A DNA stretch of 64,000 nucleotides from Mesorhizobium sp. ORS 3359 (GCA_000824845.1 CCNC01000094.1:186001-250000); one strand, 5' to 3'; shown: positions 34,056 through 46,509, counted from the first letter of the stretch. Numbers and translations are program-made. Notes: a model not told the origin generated them from the letters alone.

Positions 34056-36556
34056 TCCGGCTGCGAGGGCTTGGCCCTCTCAGGCTTTTCATAAGGCGGC
34101 AGTCCCCTCGCCTCGCGCGTGTACTTCCGCTGCTCGTGCCAAGGCCGGTAAGGCTGCTCGACAGCATATTGGATGGCTGCTCGCGCGGTTGCCGATTGTG
34201 GATCGAAGAAGACGGCGGCGCTGCCGTCACGCGCCAGCTGGCGCTTGGTGACGACAAGCACGCGCTGATCCCAGCAGGGATTGTAGGCCGTCGCATCGTT
34301 GATGACGATGAGGTCGGCAAAGCCGCAGGCAGGCCGTGCGCTGTCGCGGTTTTCGGCGAGCGCGACGATCGCCCCGGACGGATGCCGGCCAATGCAGAGG
34401 TCGCCGGTGCAATAGAAGGGCGAGCCGGGCGGCAGGTCGACCGGGTCGGCGATATCGAGAGCATCCTTGGCGAATGTCTCGGGCGGCACGATGGCCTCCG
34501 CCCTCAGCGCCCGCTTCCAATTGTCGGTGGTGAACTCGTTGGAGCGTTCGCGGTTGACGGCAAGCTCGCCGCCGCCGATCGGCATCGCCACGAGATGCGC
34601 GTCCTCCGAGATCAGCACATCCGGCGTGCGGACATGCGGGATGGCCAGCAGCGCGGCGAGCGCGAAGGGCACAGCGGCAAGCCTTAGCCAGGTGGTGGCC
34701 ATGGTTGCGATGACGAGCGCGATTGTCGCCAGCAGCACCGACTGGATCGAGATCAATCCCACGGCATCGACCGGCGAGCGCTCGGATATCCATGCCGAAA
34801 TAGCGATCATCGCTGTCAGGCCCTTGCCCATCACATAGAGGAAGGGACCGTCGAAGCCGAACGGCATGGCGAGCGCGCTCAACACGGCGAACGGCATGAC
34901 GATCAGCGAGACGATCGGCATGACCGCCAGATTGGCGAGCAGGCTGAGCGGCGACACGCGCTGAAAATGCCAGATCGCAAACAGCAACGTCGCGCTGCCG
35001 GCGATGAGCGAGGTCACGGCGGCGCCGCCCACGCCGACCGCCAGTTTTCGCGACAGGAACCCGAGGAACGAACGCTTCACCGGCGGCGCGGTCGTTTTGC
35101 CGGCGCGATAATCGGCAAAGCCGGCATAGGCGCCGACCAGGGCCGCGGTGGCCGCGAAGGACATCTGGAAGCTCGGGCCGACCACTTCATGCGGCGAGAC
35201 AAGGATGACGCCAATCGCCGAGATCGCGAGGTTGCGCATCGTCAACGCCGCGCGGTCGAAGAGCACCGCTACAAGCATCACCGCAAGCATGATGAAGCTT
35301 CGCTCGGCCGCCACCACGATGCCGGAGATGAGGAGGTAAGCGGCGATCGAGGCCAGCGCGATCGCCGCGGCGTATTTCTTCACCGGCCGGCGGGACGAGA
35401 AGTCGGGAAACAGCGCGAAGGCGCCGCGCAGCAGGAACATGATCGTGCCGGCAACCAGCGCCATGTGCAGGCCGGAGATCGAGATGATGTGATAGATGCC
35501 GGTCCGTCGCATCGACTCATTGATCGCTTCCGGAATGCCCGCGCGCACGCCGACAATCAGCGCCGCCGCGATCTCGCCCTCGGACCCGCCGATGCTGCTC
35601 CGGATGTGGTCGGCGATCCCTTCGCGCGCGTTTTCCACGGCCGACGTGATGCGCGCGCCGAAGGGTGCCCCCGTTGTCGCCGTCGAAGGCGGAGCTAACA
35701 GCTTTGGGTCGCCCAGGAAGAAGCCGCTGCCGCCGATGCCGCTAAAGTAGCTGTCGAAGGAAAAATCGTAGCTGTCCGGCCGGACCGGACCGGTCGGCGG
35801 CAGCAGCTTGGCATAGCCGGTCAGCATCGATCCGGCGGCCATTCCGGGCGGGATCCTGCGCGCCGACAGCCGAACGCGGTCCGGCGCGTAGCGCAGCGTC
35901 GGGTGCTCGGTGGATATCAGATCGATGGTCAGCCGCACACGGCCATTGGCCATCGCTTCGGCGGTGACCAGGCGGCCGGTCAGCCGGGTCTGGATCTCGG
36001 ACCCCAGCATTGGGGTCGCCATCCGCCAGGTCTCCACCTTGGCCGCGAGAAAGCCGAGCGCGCAGAAAAGCGATGCCATGAAGACAAGGTGCGCTTTCTG
36101 CCAGGAGCGCGACACCGCCGCGCAGACAGCCGTCAGAGCCACGGCGGCAAGCGGCCTGTAGAGATCGGGCTCGGTGCTCAGCGAGAAGTAATAGATCACA
36201 CCGGTGGCCAGGAACACCGGCACCAGCAGGAAGCCGATGCCGCGGTCCAGCTCGGTGGTGGCAGCGACCGCAAGGCTTCGCCGCAGCGCAGGAACCGAAA
36301 CGCGGCCGAGTTGTTTGCGGATCCTGTCGCCGATCGCTGTTGGCGAGGTTGGCTGCAGCGCGCCGCCACCCGGCGGCGGTAGCTCGGCGGGCGGGCGGAG
36401 TTCTGGAAGCGAAAGCGGCGCTTCTTCAGCGGGCGCGGCATGGGCAAACATCAGGCGCTCGCTGACGCCAGCTGTCGTTTCCCCGTCCTCCCTCATGCCC
36501 CGGCCACGTCCAGCCATCGGGTCTGCCCCTTGCGCCCCAGACCGCCTATGGTACAT
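34049..36556 (-). CDS. ComEC/Rec2 family DNA-uptake membrane protein
   Basis: An 835-residue polytopic inner-membrane protein of the ComEC/Rec2 family, whose studied members form the channel for incoming single-stranded DNA. After a variable N-terminus there are two or three membrane segments, a DUF4131-like periplasmic domain (about 190-320), and the Competence domain with [20 protein letters not shown] and about seven further segments. The C-terminal 150 residues are soluble, but I see no HxHxDH metallo-beta-lactamase motif, as found in Bacillus ComEC. The start is uncertain: ATG codons at residues 1, 14, 21 and 36 are possible. It is divergent from gltX by 64 bases. Confidence 0.88.
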   Translation of the reverse strand: MYHRRSGAQGADPMAGRGRGMREDGETTAGVSERLMFAHAAPAEEAPLSLPELRPPAELPPPGGGALQPTSPTAIGDRIRKQLGRVSVPALRRSLAVAATTELDRGIGFLLVPVFLATGVIYYFSLSTEPDLYRPLAAVALTAVCAAVSRSWQKAHLVFMASLFCALGFLAAKVETWRMATPMLGSEIQTRLTGRLVTAEAMANGRVRLTIDLISTEHPTLRYAPDRVRLSARRIPPGMAAGSMLTGYAKLLPPTGPVRPDSYDFSFDSYFSGIGGSGFFLGDPKLLAPPSTATTGAPFGARITSAVENAREGIADHIRSSIGGSEGEIAAALIVGVRAGIPEAINESMRRTGIYHIISISGLHMALVAGTIMFLLRGAFALFPDFSSRRPVKKYAAAIALASIAAYLLISGIVVAAERSFIMLAVMLVAVLFDRAALTMRNLAISAIGVILVSPHEVVGPSFQMSFAATAALVGAYAGFADYRAGKTTAPPVKRSFLGFLSRKLAVGVGGAAVTSLIAGSATLLFAIWHFQRVSPLSLLANLAVMPIVSLIVMPFAVLSALAMPFGFDGPFLYVMGKGLTAMIAISAWISERSPVDAVGLISIQSVLLATIALVIATMATTWLRLAAVPFALAALLAIPHVRTPDVLISEDAHLVAMPIGGGELAVNRERSNEFTTDNWKRALRAEAIVPPETFAKDALDIADPVDLPPGSPFYCTGDLCIGRHPSGAIVALAENRDSARPACGFADLIVINDATAYNPCWDQRVLVVTKRQLARDGSAAVFFDPQSATARAAIQYAVEQPYRPWHEQRKYTREARGLPPYEKPERAKPSQPDQ

Positions 36557-36620
36557 GAACGCCGATCGCGTGGAAGTCCGCCCGCGACATGCATTTTTTC
36601 AGTACTTCTTCGAGAGTTCC

Positions 36621-38045
36621 ATGTCCGACAAGGTCGTCACCCGTTTTGCCCCCTCGCCCACCGGCTACCTGCACATTGGCGGGGCGCGCACGGCGCTGTT
36701 CAACTGGCTCTATGCCAGGCACACCGGCGGCACGATGCTTTTGCGTATCGAGGACACCGATCGCGAGCGCTCCACCGAAGCCGCCACGGCCGCCATTCTC
36801 GACGGATTGACCTGGCTTGGCCTTTCCTGGGATGGCGACGCCGTCTCCCAGTTCGAGCGCGCCCCGCGCCATCGCGAGGTGGCCGAGGAGCTCGTGCGCC
36901 TGGGCAAGGGCTATTACAGCTATGAGACGCCGGCGGAGCTGGAGGCGATGCGCGAGGCAGCGAGAGCCAAGGGCCTGCCGCCGCGTTACAACGGACAGTG
37001 GCGCGACCGCGATCCGTCCGAGGCGCCGGCAGGCGTCAAGGGCGCGATCCGCATCAAGGCGCCGACCGAAGGCGAGACGGTCGTCCATGACCGCGTGCAG
37101 GGAGAGGTGCGCTTTCCCAACAAGGATCTTGACGACTTCATCATCCTGCGCTCGGACGGCAACCCGACCTACATGCATGCCGTCGTCGTCGACGACCACG
37201 ACATGGGCGTCACTCACATCATCCGCGGCGACGATCACCTGACCAACGCCGCGCGCCAGACGGTGATCTACAACGCCATGGGCTGGGCGGTGCCGTCGAT
37301 GTCGCATATCCCGCTGATCCACGGCGCCGACGGCGCCAAGCTGTCGAAGCGGCACGGCGCGCTGGGCGTCGAGGCCTATCGCGCCATGGGCTATTTGCCG
37401 GAAGCCTTGCTCAACTACTTGGCGCGGCTCGGCTGGAGCCATGGCGACGACGAAGTGATGTCGATCAAGGACATGATCGCCTGGTTCGACATCGGCGACG
37501 TCAACAGGGGCGCTGCCCGCTTCGACTTCGCCAAGCTCGAGGCGCTGAACGGCGTGCATATGCGCAAGATGGACGATCGCGCGCTGTTCGATATCTTTGT
37601 CGCCACTTTGCCCTATCTTGAAGGGGGTCCGGCGCTCGCCGCAAAGCTCGATGACAAGCGCAAGGCGCAGCTGCTTGGCGCCATGCCCGGCCTCAAGGAG
37701 CGGGCCAAGACCCTGGTGGAGCTGCTCGACGGCGCGGCTTTCCTGTTTGCCGAGCGTCCGCTGTCGCTGGACGAGAAGGCAGCGGGCCTGCTCAGCGCGG
37801 ATGCGCGCGCGATTCTGCGCGGCGCGCATGGCGCGTTGTCTTCTGTCCAGGGCGAGTGGAGCGCCGCCTCGGCGGAGGCTTCGATCCGCGAGTTCGCGCA
37901 GGCTGGCGGATACAAGCTCGGGGCAGTGGCCCAACCGCTGAGAGCCGCGCTGACCGGCCGCAGCACCTCGCCCGGCGTGTTCGATGTACTGGCCGTGCTG
38001 GGCCGCCAGGAAAGCCTGGCGCGCATTGGAGATCAAATCGATTAG
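36621..38045 (+). CDS. gltX: Glutamyl-tRNA synthetase
   Basis: A 474-residue class I aminoacyl-tRNA synthetase. The HIGH-type motif is in [20 protein letters not shown] and the KMSKS-type motif in [12 protein letters not shown]. GluRS-specific [13 protein letters not shown] is present too. The ATG at 36621 gives [15 protein letters not shown], the standard N-terminus. Upstream in-frame ATGs would run into the comEC promoter. Alphaproteobacteria often carry two GltX proteins, one of which charges tRNA-Gln for amidation. This one cannot be assigned to either role from sequence alone. Confidence 0.96.
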   Translation: MSDKVVTRFAPSPTGYLHIGGARTALFNWLYARHTGGTMLLRIEDTDRERSTEAATAAILDGLTWLGLSWDGDAVSQFERAPRHREVAEELVRLGKGYYSYETPAELEAMREAARAKGLPPRYNGQWRDRDPSEAPAGVKGAIRIKAPTEGETVVHDRVQGEVRFPNKDLDDFIILRSDGNPTYMHAVVVDDHDMGVTHIIRGDDHLTNAARQTVIYNAMGWAVPSMSHIPLIHGADGAKLSKRHGALGVEAYRAMGYLPEALLNYLARLGWSHGDDEVMSIKDMIAWFDIGDVNRGAARFDFAKLEALNGVHMRKMDDRALFDIFVATLPYLEGGPALAAKLDDKRKAQLLGAMPGLKERAKTLVELLDGAAFLFAERPLSLDEKAAGLLSADARAILRGAHGALSSVQGEWSAASAEASIREFAQAGGYKLGAVAQPLRAALTGRSTSPGVFDVLAVLGRQESLARIGDQID

Positions 38046-38226
38046 GAGCGGACTGGCCCAAGAAGATTGGCATTGAAAGGTGTGTTTCGCAGTGCAACAT
38101 TAGGCCTTGGCCCAATCTGGCACGCACCTCCTAAAATGCGGTGGCGAGTTCGCGCATTCCGGTGACTTCGACGTGTCGTTTGCAGGAATTGCCTTGCCGG
38201 CATGAGGATACAAAGGGAGTTTGAGA

Positions 38227-39555
<1,329 letters not shown>

Positions 39556-39560
39556 TTGAG

Positions 39561-39640
39561 CGAATAGCGAGATAGCGAGTAGCGAATAGGGGAAGTAGGC
39601 AAACCGATAGCCCCACTCGCTATTCGCTACTCCCTATTCG
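39561..39640. repeat. Palindromic GCGAATAG repeat element, copy 2
   Basis: Left arm 39561-39592 (CGAATAGCGAGATAGCGAGT, then AGCGAATAGGGG) is nearly the reverse complement of right arm 39611-39640 (CCCCACTCGCTATTCGCTAC, then TCCCTATTCG). The element lies between convergent gltA and lpxB and provides the lpxB stop codon. It is related to the element at 19964-20033. Confidence 0.65.
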
Positions 39641-40808
39641 TTCTCTTGATACACCCCATCACCACTTCCGCGGCGATCTCGCCGGAGGGCCGTTCAGTCG
39701 CCATGCGCCGGGCAATTTCGGCAAAGCCAGCCTTTTGCCAGGCACGCATGCCGGTGTCGGCAAACAGGGCCTCAAGTTGCCGGGCAAGGTTTTCCGGCCG
39801 GACATACTGGTCGTAGAATTCCGGAACCAATGTGCGGTCGGAAATCAGGTTGGGCAGCAGGGCCGACCAAGTCGTCACCATATGCTGCAGCAGCTGGCGC
39901 GCAATCGGGTCCAGCTTATAGCAGGAAACCATCGGAACGCCGGCAAGCGCCAACTCGAGCGACACCGTTCCAGACGCGATCAATGCCGCATCGGCCTTGC
40001 CGAAGGCCTGCCATTTGCGCTCCGGCTCGATGATGATTTCCGGCTTGTCATCCCAGCTGGCAACCGACGCCTTCACCAGCTCGGTGACATGCGGCACCGT
40101 GGGCAACAGCAGGCGCAGGCGATGGCCGCGTTGGCGCAGCGCCGACATCGACTTGCCGAAGGGTTCCATAAGCCGGCGGACCTCGCCGCGGCGCGAGCCG
40201 GGCAGCACCAGCACCGTCTTGACGCGGTCGTCGGAGAGGTCGCGCGGCTGGCTCTGCGCCTTGGCGGCGCCAAGCACGCCCGGATCCCGCGTCAGCCGGT
40301 GACCGACATAAGTGCCCGGCGGCCCGCCGAGACGGGCAAGCGCCTTCACCTCGAACGGCAGGATGCACAGGATATGGTCGACATGGGGCTTCATCGCCAC
40401 TGCCCTGCCCGGCCGCCAGGCCCACACGCTCGGGCAGACATAGTGAACGATCGGGATGGCCGGCGCCGTTGCGCGGACCTTCTTCGCCACGCGCAACGAG
40501 AAGTCCGGGCTGTCGATTGTGACGAGGCAATCGGGCCGCTCGGCCGCGATCATCGCAGCAGTCTGGCTGATGCGGCGCATCAGCCGCGGCAGATCGCGCA
40601 GCACCGCGCTGAAACCCATCAGCGCTATCTCGCTGCCGTCAAACAGCGGCGTCAGCCCCAGTTGCTGCAGGTGCCGGCCGCCGATGCCGACAAGCTGAAC
40701 CCTGCGGCCGGTCGTACGCTCGAGCGCCCGCACGATATCGGCCCCGAGCAGATCGCCGGACTCCTCGCCGGCGACGATCGCGAGCTTGATCGGCTTGTCA
40801 GCGGCCAT
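39627..40808 (-). CDS. lpxB: Lipid-A-disaccharide synthase
   Basis: A 393-residue peripheral membrane glycosyltransferase (GT19) joining UDP-2,3-diacylglucosamine and lipid X. The family's opening IVAGEESGDLLGADIVRAL, VCPSVWAWRPGRA, HVDHILCILPFE, YVGHRLTRD and LPGSRRGEV are all there. Its start overlaps the lpxI stop (TGATG). The last residues and stop lie within the palindromic repeat, so the C-terminus TNRE is probably element-derived. It ends the lipid A operon that runs from lpxD. Confidence 0.96.
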   Translation of the reverse strand: MAADKPIKLAIVAGEESGDLLGADIVRALERTTGRRVQLVGIGGRHLQQLGLTPLFDGSEIALMGFSAVLRDLPRLMRRISQTAAMIAAERPDCLVTIDSPDFSLRVAKKVRATAPAIPIVHYVCPSVWAWRPGRAVAMKPHVDHILCILPFEVKALARLGGPPGTYVGHRLTRDPGVLGAAKAQSQPRDLSDDRVKTVLVLPGSRRGEVRRLMEPFGKSMSALRQRGHRLRLLLPTVPHVTELVKASVASWDDKPEIIIEPERKWQAFGKADAALIASGTVSLELALAGVPMVSCYKLDPIARQLLQHMVTTWSALLPNLISDRTLVPEFYDQYVRPENLARQLEALFADTGMRAWQKAGFAEIARRMATERPSGEIAAEVVMGCIKRTNRE

Positions 40809-41728
40809 CAGCCGGCTCCCCGTTTGTCCAGCTCCGTCGCGGGCAGGCCGACGATGAAAAGGCCAAAGGCGTTCGCGCGAGCAAGCGTGGTCGGGCCTTC
40901 AAGGATAAGCGAACGGCCGGCCTCGACGGCTATGCCGGCAAGGCCGGCCGCATGAGCGGCCTCGACCGTCTGCGGGCCGATGGTGGGCAAGTCGGCCCGC
41001 AATTCCTGACCCGGCTTGGCGCATTTGACCAGCACGCCGCGCGCCTTGCCGGCCAGCCTGCCATGACCGCGCAAATCCCGCATTCTGTCGAGCAGACCGG
41101 CTGTGCCCTCGATGCCTTCCAGCGCCACGGCGCGACCTCCGATCGCAATCGCCGCCTGGCCGATATCGAGCGCGCCGATGGCCTTGGCCGCCTTGCGAGC
41201 GGCCTCGATGTCACGCCAGTCTGACTGGTTTGGTCCGGTCGCCGTCAATGTGCCTTCGCCCGCCGTCAGTTCCGGAACGACCTCGTGCGCGCCGACGACC
41301 TTGACGCCTCGCGTTTCGAGGGCTCGGGTCAACATCTTCAACAGGCCATCATCGCCGCGCCGCAAGGCTCTGATCACTAAGGGAGTTATCGCCAGCAGAC
41401 CAAATGTCGGCCTTATCTTGCTCAACCGCGGCCTGCGTTTGATCTCGCCGGCAAGGACAAGGTGGGTGATGCCCTGGCGCTTCAGCAACGGAAACAGCCG
41501 CCCGATGTCCTCCAGCGCAAGTTTTTCCTGATCGTAGGCCGCAAAGTCGGCCTCGCGGTCGACCTCACCGGCGGCAATGACGATGAAAGGCGCAAAACCG
41601 TGCTTCACCAGGCCGTCGGCGACTTCGACGGGCAGGCTCCCACCGCCGGCAATGATGCCGACCTTCGAGCCCGGCGCGAGTTGGAATCCTGATGCGGCGC
41701 GCTCAGGCCTCGTCATCGCCGCTGTCAT
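40808..41728 (-). CDS. lpxI: UDP-2,3-diacylglucosamine pyrophosphatase LpxI
   Basis: A hydrolase of about 306 residues (DUF1009 family) that releases lipid X and UMP from UDP-2,3-diacylglucosamine; LpxI replaces LpxH in most alphaproteobacteria. Typical stretches are KVGIIAGGGSLPVEVADGL, ALRRGDDGLLKMLTRALETR and RGVLVKCAKPGQELRADLPT. Several ATGs compete (41740, 41728, 41716), all overlapping the end of lpxA. I chose the middle one because no ribosome site decides. Its place between lpxA and lpxB matches the reaction order in which it supplies the LpxB substrate. Confidence 0.93.
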   Translation of the reverse strand: MTAAMTRPERAASGFQLAPGSKVGIIAGGGSLPVEVADGLVKHGFAPFIVIAAGEVDREADFAAYDQEKLALEDIGRLFPLLKRQGITHLVLAGEIKRRPRLSKIRPTFGLLAITPLVIRALRRGDDGLLKMLTRALETRGVKVVGAHEVVPELTAGEGTLTATGPNQSDWRDIEAARKAAKAIGALDIGQAAIAIGGRAVALEGIEGTAGLLDRMRDLRGHGRLAGKARGVLVKCAKPGQELRADLPTIGPQTVEAAHAAGLAGIAVEAGRSLILEGPTTLARANAFGLFIVGLPATELDKRGAG

Positions 41729-42542
41729 CGTCGCCGCCACCCTTCAGCGGCGGGACCGCATAGTGCCGCTTGCCGCCGCTGGCGATGAAGTCGATCATCT
41801 TCGTGGCGGCAGGAGAAGAGGAGCCGAATTCCGCCCTGGCGAGATCGATATTCTCCGCGACGCCGCGGGAACGGTCGAAGATCGACCGATAAACCTTGCG
41901 CAGCAGGTAGATTTCCGAGCGCGGCAGGCCGGAGCGCTTGAGCCCGACGATATTCAGGCCGCGCAGCTTGGCGCGGTTGCCGGCGGCGATCGCATAGGGA
42001 ATGATATCGCCGACAACCGCCGAGCAGCCGCCGATGAAGGCGTTGTCGCCAATGCGCACGAACTGGTGAACGGCGGTCAGCCCGCCGATATAGACGTTGT
42101 CGCCTATCTCGCAATGGCCGCCGAGCGTCGCGCCATTGGCGAAGGTCGCGTTCTTGCCGACGACGCAATCATGGGCGATGTGGGCATAGGCAAGGAAATT
42201 GCCGTTGTCGCCGACACTCGTCTCGCCGCGGCTGGAATCGGTGCCGACATGCATCGTGACGCCTTCGCGGATGGTGCAGTTCTCACCGACGACGAGAGTG
42301 GTGCGCCCGCCCTTGTGCTTGGTGTTCTGCGGCGGCGCGCCGAGCGTCGCCATCGGATAGACCTTTGTTCCGGCTCCGATGGTTGTTGCGCCCATCACCG
42401 ACACATGGCTGATCAGCTCGACGCGGTCGCCGATGATGGAATCGGCGCTGATATGACAAAAGGGTCCGATACGGACACCTTTGCCGAGCCGGGCTCCTTC
42501 TTCGACGACCGAGGAAGGATGGATGGATGTCTCGACTTTCAT
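41703..42542 (-). CDS. lpxA: UDP-N-acetylglucosamine acyltransferase
   Basis: A cytoplasmic acyltransferase of about 279 residues that starts lipid A synthesis by 3-O-acylation of UDP-GlcNAc. Left-handed beta-helix hexapeptide repeats run through the first 190 residues. The catalytic histidine lies in LAYAHIAHDCVVG, and GGLTAVHQFVRIG is the familiar inner helix. The start is the ATG giving MKVETSIHPS; another ATG lies two codons earlier. The C-terminus has an acidic tail (GGGDDDSGDDEA) that overlaps the lpxI start region. Confidence 0.96.
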   Translation of the reverse strand: MKVETSIHPSSVVEEGARLGKGVRIGPFCHISADSIIGDRVELISHVSVMGATTIGAGTKVYPMATLGAPPQNTKHKGGRTTLVVGENCTIREGVTMHVGTDSSRGETSVGDNGNFLAYAHIAHDCVVGKNATFANGATLGGHCEIGDNVYIGGLTAVHQFVRIGDNAFIGGCSAVVGDIIPYAIAAGNRAKLRGLNIVGLKRSGLPRSEIYLLRKVYRSIFDRSRGVAENIDLARAEFGSSSPAATKMIDFIASGGKRHYAVPPLKGGGDDDSGDDEA

Positions 42543-42557
42543 GAGCATTTCGAACCG

Positions 42558-43019
42558 TCAGCCGGTAACCATCATGGCCGAAACCTCGGCTTCGGCGGCC
42601 TTCGCACCGTCAACCATCGCCTCGCAGGCGAATTTCAGCAGGTTGCCGCGTTTCTTGATCTTCTTGACATGGATCCTGAGCTGATCGCCTGGAACCACGG
42701 GTTTGCGGAATTTCGCATTGTCGATGGTCATGAAGTAGACCAACGAGGGCTTTTCAGCGTTGAGGGTGCGAATGCAGATCGCGCCGGCGGTCTGCGCCAT
42801 CGCCTCGATGATCAGCACGCCGGGCATGACCGGCTGCTGCGGGAAATGGCCTTGGAAATGCGGCTCGTTGATGGTCACGTTCTTGATGCCGACCGCGGAG
42901 TCGTCGCCGTCGATGTCGACGATGCGGTCGATCAGCAGGAACGGATAGCGGTGCGGCAGGAGCTTCATCAGCCCCATGATATCGACCGCCTCGAGTGTCG
43001 TTGCCACCATGTCAGCCAT
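42558..43019 (-). CDS. fabZ: 3-hydroxyacyl-ACP dehydratase FabZ
   Basis: A 153-residue hot-dog-fold dehydratase of fatty acid elongation. The catalytic His is in [19 protein letters not shown] and the Glu in [23 protein letters not shown] is the standard N-terminal motif. Its start overlaps the lpxD end by eight bases, and lpxA follows 15 bases after its stop, the classic lpxD-fabZ-lpxA order that balances hydroxyacyl-ACP use between lipid A and phospholipids. Confidence 0.97.
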   Translation of the reverse strand: MADMVATTLEAVDIMGLMKLLPHRYPFLLIDRIVDIDGDDSAVGIKNVTINEPHFQGHFPQQPVMPGVLIIEAMAQTAGAICIRTLNAEKPSLVYFMTIDNAKFRKPVVPGDQLRIHVKKIKKRGNLLKFACEAMVDGAKAAEAEVSAMMVTG

Positions 43020-44067
43020 TTCCGTCGCCTTGCTTGCGCGTCCTGGCCATCTTGCGCAGCATCGCTATCTCGCGCATGGCTTCCGCCATCGGCTGTGCCG
43101 GATAGCCTCCCCAGATCTCGCCCGCGGGCACGTTGTTCATGAATCCACTTCTCGCAGCAAGCTTGGCTCCCGGCCCGATGGTCAGATGATCGGCGAGGCC
43201 GACACCGCCACCCATGGTGACATTGTCGCCGACGACGACGGAACCGGAGATACCCGAAAGGCCCGCTATAATGCAATTGCGGCCGATGCGAACATTGTGG
43301 GCGATCTGCACCAGATTGTCGATCTTGGTGCCCTGGCCGATGATGGTATCGGACATCGCGCCGCGGTCGACGGTCGAATTGGAGCCGATCTCGACATCGT
43401 CCTGGATGATGACGCGGCCAATCTGCGGCACGCGTTCAGGCCCCTTGGCGCCGCCCACAAAGCCGAAACCGTCCTGGCCGATCCTTGCGCCGCCATGGAT
43501 GATGACACGATTGCCGACAAGCGCATATTGGATGCTGGCGCCGGGGCCGATGAAGCCGTCACGACCAATCTGGCAGGAACGGCCGACCACCGCGTGAGGT
43601 GCAATGACCGTGCCGCTGCCGATGGACACGCCGGGACCGATCACGGCGCCCGCTTCGACGATCGCCCCGTCCTCGATATGGGCGGACGGATCGACAAAGG
43701 CATGCGCCGAGATGCCGGTTTCTCCGGTCATTGGCCCCGGAGTTGCGGCATGCGGAAACAAAAGGCGCCCGACCATCGCGAAAGCCTGTTGCGGACGAGG
43801 ATGCATAAGCACCGCGACCCCTGGCGGCGCCTTGCTGGCAACATCGGCGGGGCACAGGACCGCGGCCGCCCTCAGCGACTGCATCAGCGCGAAATTGCGC
43901 TTGCCGTCGACAAAGACGAGCGCGCCGTCACCGCCCTCATTGGCGGGAGCCAGCCCTTCGATGGCAATTTCAGCCTGCGCGGCATCAAGCAGGCTGGCGC
44001 CGGTCAGATTCGCGACCTCGCCAGCCGTATACCGGCGTGAAGGCGCGAAGAACACCGGATCGGTCAT
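43012..44067 (-). CDS. lpxD: UDP-3-O-acylglucosamine N-acyltransferase
   Basis: A 351-residue acyltransferase adding the second hydroxyacyl chain in lipid A synthesis. An N-terminal uridine-binding domain (about 1-100) precedes hexapeptide repeats of a left-handed beta-helix (about 105-320). The catalytic histidine lies in [14 protein letters not shown], and [12 protein letters not shown] is characteristic. The start ATG is 78 bases after bamA ends. It overlaps fabZ, marking one operon. Confidence 0.96.
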   Translation of the reverse strand: MTDPVFFAPSRRYTAGEVANLTGASLLDAAQAEIAIEGLAPANEGGDGALVFVDGKRNFALMQSLRAAAVLCPADVASKAPPGVAVLMHPRPQQAFAMVGRLLFPHAATPGPMTGETGISAHAFVDPSAHIEDGAIVEAGAVIGPGVSIGSGTVIAPHAVVGRSCQIGRDGFIGPGASIQYALVGNRVIIHGGARIGQDGFGFVGGAKGPERVPQIGRVIIQDDVEIGSNSTVDRGAMSDTIIGQGTKIDNLVQIAHNVRIGRNCIIAGLSGISGSVVVGDNVTMGGGVGLADHLTIGPGAKLAARSGFMNNVPAGEIWGGYPAQPMAEAMREIAMLRKMARTRKQGDGNG

Positions 44068-44145
44068 TCCAGAAGCAATATCCAGCTGGGTCGGCTCAGT
44101 CTAGTCCGGGCCGTCACGCGGCCCGGAAACAACGCAACCGCTAAA

Positions 44146-46509
44146 TCAGAAGCGGGTCGCTATGCCGAAGTTGAATTCCTGCACATTGTCGGTCGATTCT
44201 TTCTTGACCGGAATCGCGTAGTCGATGCGGATCGGGCCGAACGGCGAAGCCCACATCAGGCCGACACCCACCGAGGCGCGGAGCTTCATGCCTTCTGAAG
44301 ACGGGTCGACATCGACAAGCTTGTTGCCATAGAGCGTCGCCGCATCGGCAAACACAGCCCCACGCAAGCCGAAGCTTTCCGGAATGACCGGTAGCGGGAA
44401 CTGGGCTTCTGCGGAGGCATTGAAATAAGTCGTGCCGCCAAGGTGATCGCCGCTGCTGTCATTAGCCACAGGACCGATGCCGCCATACTCGAAGCCGCGG
44501 ATCATGCGATCGTTGCTCTGGAACATATCGAAGATACGCAGATCGCCATTGCCGTAGCCGGCAAGGTAGCCTGCGCCGCCGGAAACCAGGCCGACGATAT
44601 CGAGCTGTTCGGATAAAGTCTGATAGACGCTAGCGCGCCCGGTCAGCTTGACCCACTTGGCGTCGCCGCCCAAGCCAGCAAACTCGGTCGTACCGGTGAT
44701 GTAAAGCCCCTCATGCGGGTTCTTCATATCGTCGATCGTGTTGTAGACCAGGCCGAGGCTGACCGACGACTTGAGCCAAGGGCTTTCCGCAACACCATCC
44801 CGAATCGCCTGGGAGATGGTGCACTTGGTGTCGTCATAAACGCCGTTGGTCGTGCAATTGTCCGCAAGCGAATACTTCTCTTGCGAGATGTTATACGCAA
44901 GCTGCGTCGAGATGCTGTCGGTGATCGGCAGGCCGAACCGAACGGTCGCGCCGGTGGTGTCGGTGTCGTAGTGATCATAGTCGCGGGTCGACTTGTAGAT
45001 GTCGAAGCCCGCTGCGATGCGCCGGCCGAGGAAGTAGGGCTCGGTGAAGGAAAGGGCGAAGTCGCGCGAATTCTTGCCGCCGCCGGCCGACAGCTTGATG
45101 TACTGGCCACGGCCTAGGAAGTTGCGCTCGGTGATCGACCCTTCGATGGATGGGCCGGGCGTGTCGCCGCCCGTCGAATAGCCGGCGCCGACCGAGAATT
45201 CGCCGGTCGACTTCTCAACCACGGTGACCACCAGCACGACCTGGTCGGGCGCCGAGCCCGGAACGGTCGAGATGTCGACGGACTGGAAGTAATCAAGGCC
45301 TTCCAACCGCTTCTTCGCGCGCTGGATGAGGACTTGGTTGAAGGCATCGCCCTCGCTGACGTCGAATTCGCGACGGATGACATAGTCGCGCGTGCGGTCG
45401 TTGCCGCGGATTTCGATGCGCTCGATATAGGCCTTGGTGCCCTGGTCGATGGTGTAGACGACCGAAATGGTGTGGTTCTCGAAATTGCGGTCGCCGCGCG
45501 GCGTCACCTGGGCGAAGGCATAGCCTGAGCCCGCGACCTTCTCGGTCAAGGCGACGATCGAATCCTCGACGTCCTTGGCGTTGTAGACATCGCCCTTGTG
45601 GGTTTCGACAGCCGATTCCAGCGTCTTGGAGTCGACCTCCGGAATTGTGCTTTCCACGCTGACGTCGCCGAACGTGTAGCGATCGCCTTCCTGCACGGTG
45701 ATGGTGACCGTGTATTTGTTGGTGGCGTCGTCAAGCTCGCCGACGGCCGAGACGACCTGGAAGTCGGCATAGCCATGATTGTAGTAGAAGCGGCGCAGCA
45801 GCTCCTGGTCGGCGCGCAGCTTGTCCTCGTCATAGACGTCGTCGCGCAGCACGAAGGACAGCCAGGACGAACGCTTGGTGTTGATGACATCGGACAGGCG
45901 GCGGCTGGAATAGGCGTGGTTGCCGACGAAATTGATCGCCGCGATCTGGGTGCGTCCGCCTTCGTTGATGTTGAAGACCACGTTCACGCGGTTGTCGCCG
46001 AGATCCATGATCTGCGTGGTCACGGCAGCGTCATCGCGACCAATGCGCTTGTATGCCGACTTGATCGCCTCGACATCGGCATCGAGCGTTTGCTGCGAGA
46101 AGGTTGCCCGCGGCTTCAGCTGGATACCCATCTGAAGCGCGTTGTCCTTGATCTTCTTGTTGCCCTGGAACAGGACCTGGTTGACGACCTTGTATTCGGA
46201 AACCTTGACAACCAGGCTCGAACCGACCTGGTTGATCTGGACGTCCGAGAACAGGCCGGTTCCGAACAGCGCCTTGACAGCGTCGTCAATATCGGAGCTG
46301 GAGAAAGGCTTGCCCGGCTTGATCGTAATGTAATTGCGGATGGTCTCGGCATCGACGCGCTGGTTGCCGCTGACCTCGACGCGCGAAACGACCGCGGCCT
46401 CGGCCGCCGAGGTGGCTGCGAACTGCACTGCGAGCGCGCCTGGCACGACCAGAGCGGCGGACAAAGCCGCCGCGGAAGCGGCGCTCAGAAACTTGGATGC
46501 TGCCTTCAT
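44146..46509 (-). CDS. bamA: Outer membrane assembly factor BamA
   Basis: A 787-residue outer-membrane protein inserting beta-barrels. From the ATG at 46509 there is a signal peptide (Ala-rich, ending near AAEA). Five POTRA domains follow (about 40-450), the first reading VSRVEVSGNQRVDAETIRNY. A 16-strand barrel then has loop 6 VRGF-like MIRGFEYGGIGP and ends with phenylalanine (FNFGIATRF), as barrel proteins do. A start eleven codons upstream is open but would precede the signal sequence. It follows rseP, 218 bases away, with an inverted repeat in the gap. Confidence 0.96.
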   Translation of the reverse strand: MKAASKFLSAASAAALSAALVVPGALAVQFAATSAAEAAVVSRVEVSGNQRVDAETIRNYITIKPGKPFSSSDIDDAVKALFGTGLFSDVQINQVGSSLVVKVSEYKVVNQVLFQGNKKIKDNALQMGIQLKPRATFSQQTLDADVEAIKSAYKRIGRDDAAVTTQIMDLGDNRVNVVFNINEGGRTQIAAINFVGNHAYSSRRLSDVINTKRSSWLSFVLRDDVYDEDKLRADQELLRRFYYNHGYADFQVVSAVGELDDATNKYTVTITVQEGDRYTFGDVSVESTIPEVDSKTLESAVETHKGDVYNAKDVEDSIVALTEKVAGSGYAFAQVTPRGDRNFENHTISVVYTIDQGTKAYIERIEIRGNDRTRDYVIRREFDVSEGDAFNQVLIQRAKKRLEGLDYFQSVDISTVPGSAPDQVVLVVTVVEKSTGEFSVGAGYSTGGDTPGPSIEGSITERNFLGRGQYIKLSAGGGKNSRDFALSFTEPYFLGRRIAAGFDIYKSTRDYDHYDTDTTGATVRFGLPITDSISTQLAYNISQEKYSLADNCTTNGVYDDTKCTISQAIRDGVAESPWLKSSVSLGLVYNTIDDMKNPHEGLYITGTTEFAGLGGDAKWVKLTGRASVYQTLSEQLDIVGLVSGGAGYLAGYGNGDLRIFDMFQSNDRMIRGFEYGGIGPVANDSSGDHLGGTTYFNASAEAQFPLPVIPESFGLRGAVFADAATLYGNKLVDVDPSSEGMKLRASVGVGLMWASPFGPIRIDYAIPVKKESTDNVQEFNFGIATRF

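Noticed and set aside
36546..38036. A 496-codon open frame on the minus strand
   Set aside because: It is antisense to gltX, whose HIGH and KMSKS motifs and normal length prove the plus-strand gene.
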